This document shows, piece after piece, positions 28,434-33,558 of a stretch of DNA of 33,558 bases. Position 1 is the first letter of the stretch; each line of letters opens with the position of its first letter. The DNA lies in NCBI RefSeq assembly GCF_000160535.1, contig NZ_GG704783.1, positions 54,989 to 88,546 on the forward strand, written 5' to 3'. Both the position numbers and the translations under genes were made by a program. This DNA is from Hallella bergensis DSM 17361. Lineage in GTDB: Bacteria; Bacteroidota; Bacteroidia; Bacteroidales; Bacteroidaceae. The notes under the pieces are model-generated. The model worked only from the letters and a program-made list of their open reading frames with translations. It did no database searches and was not told the origin of the DNA.

Positions 28434-28985
28434 ATGGAAATAAAATTAAGCAACGGTGACCGCCTCACAGTCCCGCAGGGCTGCAAGGCAACAGTGAACG
28501 GCAACGAGATTATTATTGAGAAAGAGCGAGAGTTCAAAGATGGTGACATACTAACATCAATCTATGATGATATAACGATTATTTTTAAGTGTTATCACAA
28601 CGATGGTAGCGGAAGAGGTATGTCATATTTCAATACCGAGACAAATCCGGTGAAAGGGCTTGAGAACAAGTGCTGGGATATGGATTCTTTTCGTCAGGCC
28701 ACCGATGAGGAAAGGCAACGCCTATTCGACAAGATGAAAAAACGAGGCCTCCGTTGGAACGAAGAAGAGAAGCAAATAGAGGAGATAAGGTGGAGAGCAA
28801 AGAAAGGTGATAGGTATTGGAAATTATCTTCGGATTTACATATGTTAGGAATGCAAGAAGATAACGATGATTTCGACCAAGATTCTTGGGAATGTGGCAA
28901 CTACTTCAAAACACAAGAGCAAGCCGAGAGAGCAGCAGAAGCGATAAAAGAGACGTTAAGAAAGTTCCATGAGGAAAACAACTAA
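28434..28985 (+). CDS. Hypothetical phage protein (183 aa)
   Basis: The N-terminal part (MEIKLSNGDRLTVPQGCKATVNGNEIIIEK) is a short beta unit. It is followed by FKDGDILTSIYDDITIIFKCYHND ... CWDMDSFRQATDEERQRLFDKMKKRGLRWNEEEKQIEEIRWRAKKGDRYW, a composite found in many gut-phage accessory proteins (the ATDEE-x-RLF-x-MK-x-xGLRWN module is common). The C terminus has FKTQEQAERAAEAIKETLRKFH, a recurring helix. Probably modular tail-less accessory protein; function unknown. Confidence 0.7.
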   Translation: MEIKLSNGDRLTVPQGCKATVNGNEIIIEKEREFKDGDILTSIYDDITIIFKCYHNDGSGRGMSYFNTETNPVKGLENKCWDMDSFRQATDEERQRLFDKMKKRGLRWNEEEKQIEEIRWRAKKGDRYWKLSSDLHMLGMQEDNDDFDQDSWECGNYFKTQEQAERAAEAIKETLRKFHEENN

Positions 28986-28994
28986 CAGCAGGAA

Positions 28995-29023
28995 TTAATA
29001 CTGGTTCGATCCCAGTACTAAAT
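28995..29023 (+). other. T-arm-like hairpin
   Basis: ACTGG-TTCGATC-CCAGT (29000-29016) reproduces a tRNA T-arm in stem length and loop, with the stem extended outward by TTA/TAA pairs. No acceptor, D or anticodon arm is present. Either a tRNA 3' remnant or a small hairpin in the leader of the next gene. Confidence 0.35.
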
Positions 29024-29040
29024 CATCCCAAAAGGAAGTA

Positions 29041-29499
29041 ATGGCCACCGAAAATCAGAGGTGGTTGGTTGTGTTAGAACAATGGGTTAGTTCTGGTTCC
29101 TGCTTTATTATAAAAACTGTAACAGACAAACATAGAAAGGACTATAAGGATATGACAAACAACGATATACCAATTTGCATGTCGGAGGAGTACTGGGCAA
29201 ACTCACAGTTCTTGATAGCGAGATACTATGGTCGGATGAAGATTAACGGACATGAGTTCATCATCGTTAATAAGGACGGTATTGACGTGTTCACATTGTC
29301 TGCAATAGCCGAAAAGCAGGGTAAGGAAAAGGCTATCGGCCCGGGCGAGCCTTGCGACCTCGTCAGAAAAGACTTCGTTAAGTATTACAGGAAACTAAGT
29401 CGAGATGCTTTTCTTGCTGTGCTAAAAGAATATCCAACTGCAAGTGCAGAAGATCTGAAAAGGGTAATGAGTGGTATAAGTAAAAGGGAGTGCCCGTGA
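29041..29499 (+). CDS. Hypothetical phage protein (152 aa)
   Basis: Starts MATENQRWLVVLEQWVSSGSCFI; FLIARYYGRMKINGHEFIIVNKDGIDVFTLSAIAEKQGKEKAIGPGEPCDLVRKDFVKYYRKLSRD suggests a compact alpha-beta protein, with an ending (EYPTASAEDLKRVMSGI) that is helical. I do not recognise it. Preceded by a T-arm-like hairpin. The closing section of the early operon holds similar accessory genes. Confidence 0.6.
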   Translation: MATENQRWLVVLEQWVSSGSCFIIKTVTDKHRKDYKDMTNNDIPICMSEEYWANSQFLIARYYGRMKINGHEFIIVNKDGIDVFTLSAIAEKQGKEKAIGPGEPCDLVRKDFVKYYRKLSRDAFLAVLKEYPTASAEDLKRVMSGISKRECP

Positions 29500-29528
29500 A
29501 CACCCCCTCCAAGACTACGGCGTTAACA

Positions 29529-29648
29529 CTACGCCTCTACGAAGAAGTGGAAACAAGTACCATTCTTAGGGTAGATAATCTTTCCACCTTTGCGGATGAA
29601 CTTGCAAAACACTTCACGTATCTCGCCTTTATGCAATTTAGTATTCAT
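29529..29648 (-). CDS. Possible 39-aa basic protein on the opposite strand
   Basis: Reads MNTKLHKGEIREVFCKFI then RKGGKIIYPKNGTCFHFFVEA. The pattern I-REV-CKFI-R-GK-IYP-N-CF-F-V is the sort of strand-turn-strand motif seen in very small Bacteroidota proteins, and looks better than the plus-strand frame here. No promoter identified. Overall 29500-29926 is otherwise free of genes. Confidence 0.35.
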   Translation of the reverse strand: MNTKLHKGEIREVFCKFIRKGGKIIYPKNGTCFHFFVEA

Positions 29649-29703
29649 GCGGTAATACCTCCCTTCTCGGCGGTTGCAACCAATGCTTAATTGCGTTGGA
29701 AGT

Positions 29704-29755
29704 CGTTGCACTATGCCGAAATGCAACGAAAAGCCCCCAGCACGGGACTGAGGGC
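29704..29755. terminator. Two adjacent hairpins, possible terminator
   Basis: CGTTGCA/TGCAACG (29704-29728) is followed by GCCCCCAG/CTGAGGGC (29733-29755). On the plus strand a short T-rich run follows (GTGTCTTTTCTCT); on the minus strand TTTTCG follows the second hairpin. Could stop transcription either way, but imperfectly. Confidence 0.45.
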
Positions 29756-29926
29756 GTGTCTTTTCTCTAATAGGCAGAGAGCGGACGGAGAGACGGCATA
29801 TAGCCGCAGAGGTATTACCTCGTACTAAATTGCTCTACAAAGATAGAGCGTTTTACAGCACGCAACAAATAAATTAACGATTTTAATGAGCAAATGTTAA
29901 ATATTAACTTATAAAAACCAACAGTT

Positions 29927-30214
29927 ATGTACGCAGTTAAAGGAGACCTCATAGAGGTAAAGAAAGTGAGTGAATCAGAGTATACCGACAAAGACGGTAA
30001 CACCTATGATAAAGACGAATTGGTGCTGCTTGAGGAAATGGATGCAGATCCAATAGATTGGGACAAAGTACGTATAAATGCGGCGATAGAAACGATGGCG
30101 ACAATCAGTGCAAGCTATGGAGCTTCCTTGACTCCAAAAGGATCGGCAGAGATTGCAGTTAAATGCGCCGATGCACTTGTAGAGGAGCTTAAAAAAGGAA
30201 ACGTAAAACAATAA
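29927..30214 (+). CDS. Phage protein related to 27424-27738 (95 aa)
   Basis: Starts MYAVKGDLIEVKKVSESEYTDKDGNTYDKDELVLLEEMDADPIDWDKV; it shares the PIDW ... ADALVEELKK helical module with the gene at 27424, so the two are partial paralogues with different N-terminal domains. The opening is a small SH3-like strand set. Role unknown. A long-range hairpin follows its stop. Confidence 0.6.
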   Translation: MYAVKGDLIEVKKVSESEYTDKDGNTYDKDELVLLEEMDADPIDWDKVRINAAIETMATISASYGASLTPKGSAEIAVKCADALVEELKKGNVKQ

Positions 30215-30221
30215 ACAATCA

Positions 30222-30296
30222 CAGGCGGTGCACCAACTCATACGATAAAATTATTAAATAGACTCTTTTAAATTAAATCGGTGCGCTGCCTGTTTT
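30222..30296 (+). terminator. Large-loop hairpin with T-run
   Basis: CAGGCGGTGCACC (30222-30234) pairs with GGTGCGCTGCCTG (30280-30292), 13 positions with two G-U pairs, closing on a 45-nt AT-rich loop and followed by TTTTAT. The stem is convincing but the loop is very long for a terminator; a regulatory structure upstream of 30308 is an alternative. Confidence 0.4.
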
Positions 30297-30307
30297 ATAC
30301 CAAGCAA

Positions 30308-30508
30308 ATGATACAGGAAATAGAAATCACAGAAAAGAATATAAACGACCTATGGAATCTCGAATGTGTTCATTCGATGATAAAAACAGGAGATGGGTTT
30401 GTTCTTGAACTCAATCACCAGGTCACCAACGGATGGGTAGCAAGGAAAGGCGAAAGCCTAAGACAAAATGATAACGGAAAATGGGAAATAGTAAGAAAGG
30501 GTAAATAA
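30308..30508 (+). CDS. Small hypothetical phage protein (66 aa)
   Basis: From ATG 30308: MIQEIEITEKNINDLWNLECVH. The rest (MIKTGDGFVLELNHQVTNGWVARKGESLRQNDNGKWEIVRKGK) resembles a small beta-rich phage protein. The longer frame would begin at 30281 inside the preceding hairpin, so this start is preferred. Its stop overlaps the start of a 17-codon frame (TAATG). Confidence 0.55.
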   Translation: MIQEIEITEKNINDLWNLECVHSMIKTGDGFVLELNHQVTNGWVARKGESLRQNDNGKWEIVRKGK

Positions 30509-30561
30509 TGAACGAATACGAATACTTGCCTGACTGGGCAATAATCATAGATATGAAATGA
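30508..30561 (+). CDS. 17-aa coupled mini-ORF
   Basis: Reads MNEYEYLPDWAIIIDMK. Its start overlaps the previous stop (TAATG) and its stop overlaps the next start (ATGA), so ribosomes ending on 30308-30508 could pass through it to 30558. That geometry, more than its sequence, argues that it is translated. Confidence 0.4.
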   Translation: MNEYEYLPDWAIIIDMK

Positions 30562-31331
30562 TAGAGAGAACAACACATACAGTCGCTATTAGACAGGCAG
30601 TGGTCAAGGGCGCATGGCAGCATAAGGAAGAATGGGAGCATTGGGCTTCACTATTCCACTGTATCGTCGTACCGATGAACGATGTAGCACTATCGCTACT
30701 GAAAGATGCTCACGAGGCATTGAAAGAGTCCAAGAGATACAAACGACTTATAAAGAAAAACGTCAAGGCAGCAGAAATAGCTGGAGACGAATACGAGCGG
30801 ATGCTCTATGAGGAATCACGAATTAACCGATATGGTGATAGAAGAGGATATCTCATGGACTACATGGACACGTGGCAGGAAAAAATGAAACACGATATAG
30901 ACATTCTTCGATTCTCGATTAACAGATACGTCAACAAGCTAAACTTAAATGAGGCAGAATTGGCAACAAGTGTTTTCCTTGCTCACGTCATGCTGGAGTA
31001 TGCATGTGTCTTGTGGGACGCCTTTTGGAAGATGTCGAGAGAAAAGACTGGCAAAGACCTGTCTGATACATTCAGGTCGGCTCGGCTAACAAATGTGCTG
31101 AATTATTTTACCGACGTAAGCCATTCGTTTGACCCGGACAACATCGTCAATCTCAATAAGGACAAAGACTGCCAGCTCGCCATGAATATCATTGAGCGCA
31201 AGGCCACAAGTGTTGATACCATTAATGCCGTAGGAAAGGCCGCGCTTGGCTATCATAAAGACTTGGTACAATGGGCGGATGAACTGGACAAGAAGAAAAC
31301 AGAAGAAAAGAATTTTTTTCTCAATCGATAA
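30558..31331 (+). CDS. Helical phage protein (257 aa), unknown
   Basis: Starts MIERTTHTVAIRQAVVKGAWQHKEEWEHWASLFH; mainly helical and charged, no signal or membrane segment. Two stretches, SLLKDAHEALKESKRYKRLIKKNVKAAEIAGDEYERMLYEE and LATSVFLAHVMLEYACVLWDAFWKMSREKTGKDLSDTFRSARLTNVLNYF, suggest a helical bundle. I do not recognise the family, though similar proteins end early operons in Bacteroidales phages. It is the last gene of the operon; a strong terminator follows. Confidence 0.65.
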   Translation: MIERTTHTVAIRQAVVKGAWQHKEEWEHWASLFHCIVVPMNDVALSLLKDAHEALKESKRYKRLIKKNVKAAEIAGDEYERMLYEESRINRYGDRRGYLMDYMDTWQEKMKHDIDILRFSINRYVNKLNLNEAELATSVFLAHVMLEYACVLWDAFWKMSREKTGKDLSDTFRSARLTNVLNYFTDVSHSFDPDNIVNLNKDKDCQLAMNIIERKATSVDTINAVGKAALGYHKDLVQWADELDKKKTEEKNFFLNR

Positions 31332-31366
31332 ATTAATTAAACTTAAAGCTCTGGTGAGGGCAAAAT

Positions 31367-31402
31367 GCTCCCAATCATCGTGATGGTGATTGGGAGCTTT
31401 CT
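31367..31402 (+). terminator. Intrinsic terminator of the early operon
   Basis: GCTCCCAATCA pairs perfectly with TGATTGGGAGC (11 bp, loop TCGTGATGG), followed by TTTCTTGC. Three copies of TTGCAAG follow at 31403-31427; too few and too short to be an array or iterons. Confidence 0.85.
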
Positions 31403-31511
31403 TGCAAGTTTTGCAAGAGATTGCAAGAAACAACAAATCCCCACTATCCATCACGGACGGTGGGGTAACATAAATTTAAAAACCTCATATTTGAGGCGGA
31501 AACAAAATAAA

Positions 31512-31572
31512 GTTTAATATTTCAACTGTTTATTAAACAAATATTCCTATATTTGCACAGTTAATTAAACTT
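31512..31572 (+). promoter_or_regulatory. Promoter and operators of the HTH-P63C gene
   Basis: -7 box TATATTTG at 31548-31555 with a weak -33 region. GTTTAATA (31512-31519) and TATTAAAC (31531-31538) form a perfect inverted repeat overlapping the -33, and a third, similar site AGTTAATTAAACTT straddles the start of the transcript (31559-31572). The sites differ from the S24 repressor operators, so a separate regulator, probably the HTH protein itself, acts here. Confidence 0.55.
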
Positions 31573-31579
31573 TTATATT

Positions 31580-32656
31580 ATGAAACATAGGTTAAAGGAG
31601 ATTCTTCCAAAAATTGGAATGACACAAAAAGAGCTTGCCTCAAAAATTGGAATGACAGAGGTTGGAATGAGTAAGCTGATTAATGGTACAACAACGAAAT
31701 CCTCACTGGAGAAGATTTCGCAAGCAATCGGAGTAGATTATTCTGAAATAGCAATCGAGGAAAAGATACTTAAAGCAAAATATGGATCGGATAAAACGCC
31801 ATTACGTCTTGGCAGTTTAGAGTTGCCATGCTACGTACTTGAGGATGGTACACGCGTGTTTTCCGGACGTGGAATGCAGAAAGCCATAGGAGCAACAAGT
31901 TCAAGTGGTACATGGCTGTCAAGATTCGTGTCGAGAGACCCTATCAAAAATCTGCTTAGAGAAATTAAAACCGGCGATGGAGATACTTTCCAACGGATGA
32001 ACAGCCCGATAATATTCAAGAGAAATGATGCAGGAGGCTCACAGTCTGATACGTACGGGTATGAAGCAACCTTGCTTATTGATTTATGCGATGTAATAAT
32101 TAAAGCCGGCGAATCAGGGTATGATATTCCAGAGAATTATATAAGAAACGCAAATATCATTATCCGAGCCGTAGCGAAAACAGGTATCATTGCATTAGTG
32201 GACGAGGCAACTGGGTATGATAAGGAAAAAACAAGGGCTAAAGACGAGCTTCAGAAATTTTTCAATTCATTTCTGCAAGAAGAAGCGGCAAAGTGGGTGA
32301 AAACATTTGACGATGTGTTTTTCGAGGATTTATACAAAATGCGCAAATGGACATGGCAGAAGACTTCAAAACGCCCCGGAGTCGTCGGCACATGGATAAA
32401 AGAAATTGTATATGATAGGCTGGCTCCTGTATTACCAGAATTGGAGAAGTTAAACCCTAAAAACAAAAGTGGGAACAGAACATACAAGCACCACCAGTTT
32501 CTTAGCCGAGATATAGGGTTACCAAGGCTCAGGCAACATCTTGAAGCTGTACATGCCATCGCTGTAATATCAAATTATGATTGGAACAAGTTCATGGTTA
32601 ATCTTGACAAGGCATATCCAAGGAAATATCAGGAGTTATATTTATTTGACGAATGA
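31580..32656 (+). CDS. XRE-type HTH fused to P63C domain protein
   Basis: Residues 1-55 are a canonical XRE helix-turn-helix (MTQKELASKIGMTEVGMSKLINGTTTKSSLEKISQAIGVD). Residues of about 75-210 (RLGSLELPCYVLEDGTRVFSGRGMQKAIGA ... YGYEATLLIDLCDVIIKAGESGYDIPENY) and the C-terminal block (AKTGIIALVDEATGYDKEKTRAKDELQKFF ... LEAVHAIAVISNYDWNKF) match the P63C protein family as I know it, of unknown function, often in phages and mobile elements. The HTH fusion implies DNA targeting or autoregulation. It is transcribed from its own operator-bearing promoter after the early operon terminator, so it may act in the lysogen (moron). Ends 14 bp from the convergent spanin-like gene. Confidence 0.75.
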   Translation: MKHRLKEILPKIGMTQKELASKIGMTEVGMSKLINGTTTKSSLEKISQAIGVDYSEIAIEEKILKAKYGSDKTPLRLGSLELPCYVLEDGTRVFSGRGMQKAIGATSSSGTWLSRFVSRDPIKNLLREIKTGDGDTFQRMNSPIIFKRNDAGGSQSDTYGYEATLLIDLCDVIIKAGESGYDIPENYIRNANIIIRAVAKTGIIALVDEATGYDKEKTRAKDELQKFFNSFLQEEAAKWVKTFDDVFFEDLYKMRKWTWQKTSKRPGVVGTWIKEIVYDRLAPVLPELEKLNPKNKSGNRTYKHHQFLSRDIGLPRLRQHLEAVHAIAVISNYDWNKFMVNLDKAYPRKYQELYLFDE

Positions 32657-32670
32657 GAATAAAACTCAAC

Positions 32671-33117
32671 CTATATCTTATGTACTGACTTTGTCACTCG
32701 GATAATGACTAAGATAACGAGCGCGAGCGTGCCACCGATGGCTATACCGCCGAAGTCCATTTTCGCCTGCTCCCACTTGGAGAGTGATTCCTCGACGGGG
32801 TAAGGCACACGGATGCTGTCCCTTTGTATCACGGAGTCCGTCTTTATCTTGTACACCTTAATAATCCTGTCCCGCCACCTTATCTTCTCTACAATCGTCG
32901 TATCCCCCTGCGTCCTTATAATCACACTATCACGGATAAGCGTCGTGTCAGAACGCAGGAAAGTATCGGTATTGTGGGTGTAGCGGGTGTGGTACTCAGG
33001 TACTGTGACGTACTTGGTCTTGCAGGATGTGCAGCATGCCACGCAGACGGTTATTACGAGCAGCGCGTACCAAAACGGGATGTTGAGGTGCTTGATGTAG
33101 TTTTTTATTCTACCCAT
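32671..33117 (-). CDS. Spanin-like lysis membrane protein (148 aa)
   Basis: N-terminal hydrophobic segment with a Cys-rich end (FWYALLVITVCVACCTSCKTKY) that could be a relaxed lipobox (CTSC). A periplasmic strand-rich charged middle follows (TDTFLRSDTTLIRDSVIIRTQGDTTIVEKIRWRDRIIKVYKIKTDSVIQRDSIRV), then a second hydrophobic helix near the C terminus (GGIAIGGTLALVILVIIRV). A lipid-anchored N terminus plus a C-terminal TM is the plan of a unimolecular spanin, which fuses inner and outer membranes at lysis. It overlaps the endolysin gene by 13 bp. Lipidation is inferred. Confidence 0.6.
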   Translation of the reverse strand: MGRIKNYIKHLNIPFWYALLVITVCVACCTSCKTKYVTVPEYHTRYTHNTDTFLRSDTTLIRDSVIIRTQGDTTIVEKIRWRDRIIKVYKIKTDSVIQRDSIRVPYPVEESLSKWEQAKMDFGGIAIGGTLALVILVIIRVTKSVHKI

Positions 33118-33530
33118 CTACGTGCCTCCCACTCTCTCCTTTTCACCAGCCCGGGTAACACCTTGCCACCCGAATGCACCCACCGCCTGAACTCCGCTTG
33201 TATGAGTCTGTCGGGGGCGTGGTGCAGGATGCGCCTGTAGAGCGTTGAGCGTTTGAAGTTGCCCACACCAAGATTAAAGATAAAGCTCACCACGGCATCG
33301 TACTTACCCTGCGTGTCTATCGCTTTCATCGTGTTCGGGAACCTGCCCGCCACCCAGAGGTCTTGCTCCAGCATTTCCTCCGCCTGCCGCTCCGTGATGC
33401 GTTGCCCCATCTTCACGCCCAGCGTATGGCCGTAACCAATGGTGGGCTTACCTCCCGAGTCTCGATAGGCTCTGAGCCGCAGCCCCTCGAACTCCTTGAT
33501 TTTCACTATCAGTTGATTACTTGCTTTCAT
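33105..33530 (-). CDS. GH24 endolysin (T4-type lysozyme)
   Basis: Muramidase that cuts peptidoglycan at lysis. The catalytic triad has T4 spacing: Glu15 (EFEG), Asp24 (YRDSGG), Thr30 (TIGYGH), followed by VSFIFNLGVGNFKRSTL and RRWVHSGGKVLPGLVKRREWEARRW, the C-terminal GH24 signature. No signal peptide or N-terminal TM helix (SAR), so it needs a holin. 141 residues is normal. It overlaps both neighbours: the spanin-like gene downstream and a partial gene upstream, forming a leftward lysis cassette. Confidence 0.93.
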   Translation of the reverse strand: MKASNQLIVKIKEFEGLRLRAYRDSGGKPTIGYGHTLGVKMGQRITERQAEEMLEQDLWVAGRFPNTMKAIDTQGKYDAVVSFIFNLGVGNFKRSTLYRRILHHAPDRLIQAEFRRWVHSGGKVLPGLVKRREWEARRWVE

Positions 33531-33558
33531 CTTCGTCGATATTGTCGCGCACGCGCTT
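33517..33558 (-). CDS. 3' end of an upstream lysis-cassette gene (partial)
   Basis: Only the last 13 codons are inside the window, reading KRVRDNIDEDESK then TAA, and overlapping the endolysin start by 14 bp. The charged tail and position before the endolysin would suit a holin, but identity cannot be told from 13 residues. Confidence 0.5.
   Translation of the reverse strand, partial: KRVRDNIDEDESK

Noticed and set aside
29490..29690. 66-codon plus-strand frame
   Set aside because: Composition poor; the minus-strand frame at 29529-29648 looks more protein-like, and neither is well supported.
31403..31427. Three TTGCAAG repeats as a CRISPR array or iterons
   Set aside because: Seven-base units, only three copies, uneven spacing, directly downstream of a terminator. 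No CRISPR array was seen anywhere in the window.
11337..33558. Integrase, terminase, portal or tail genes
   Set aside because: Looked for on both strands; no frame carries tyrosine or serine recombinase motifs, or packaging or structural motifs. These must lie outside the window.

Overview
The window looks like a Bacteroidota chromosome, most likely Prevotella or a close relative. It has a SusC/SusD outer-membrane pair, -33/-7 promoters of the TTTG-N19-TAnnTTTG type, weak or absent Shine-Dalgarno sequences, and a secreted M6 protease with a Prevotella-style C-terminal tail. There are two parts. Positions 1 to about 11,200 are host chromosome. From about 11,208 to the right edge is the early half of an integrated temperate phage, which continues beyond the window.

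Host part: a small conserved-looking 86-aa gene lies between two diverged copies of a ~130-bp repeat. A susC-susD pair with its own promoter follows and ends at a strong bidirectional terminator. Next come a leftward AAA ATPase, a rightward secreted M6 metalloprotease with its own promoter, and a THUMP-like SAM methyltransferase. A 94-bp near-perfect hairpin (MITE-like), a tRNA terminator and the 3' half of a tRNA with a CAT anticodon close the host part. The tRNA fragment marks the prophage attachment site. The rest of that tRNA and the integrase are not visible and should lie at the other prophage end.

Phage part: a leftward S24/CI-type repressor faces a rightward promoter whose -7 box overlaps the operator ACTGAATAAAATCAGT. 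A 47-bp promoter/operator block recurs with one mismatch 2.9 kb downstream. The two blocks bracket a cassette of small genes on alternating strands that overlap at their ends (12.6-14.8 kb), a likely lysogeny or moron module. The first promoter is followed within 70 nt by an intrinsic terminator and a structured leader. From the second promoter runs a long rightward early operon (15.0-31.3 kb): small unknown proteins, Erf annealase plus PD-(D/E)XK nuclease, an SSB-like DUF3127 protein, a Bro-N protein, NinB-like, MazG-like, NinG, a helicase-methyltransferase fusion, a probable replication initiator and partner, a second methyltransferase, YopX, and many small accessory proteins. Within it are a clean tRNA-Gln(UUG), a tRNA-Leu-like gene with an abnormal anticodon arm, a degenerate tRNA-like element, and two 45-nt elements whose stems covary. 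The operon ends at a strong terminator. A separately regulated HTH-P63C fusion gene follows. Leftward lysis genes (spanin-like protein, GH24 endolysin, and the tail end of another gene) reach the right edge.

No structural, packaging or integrase gene is inside the window, and no CRISPR array was seen. Assignments rest on motifs read by eye; no database search was run.
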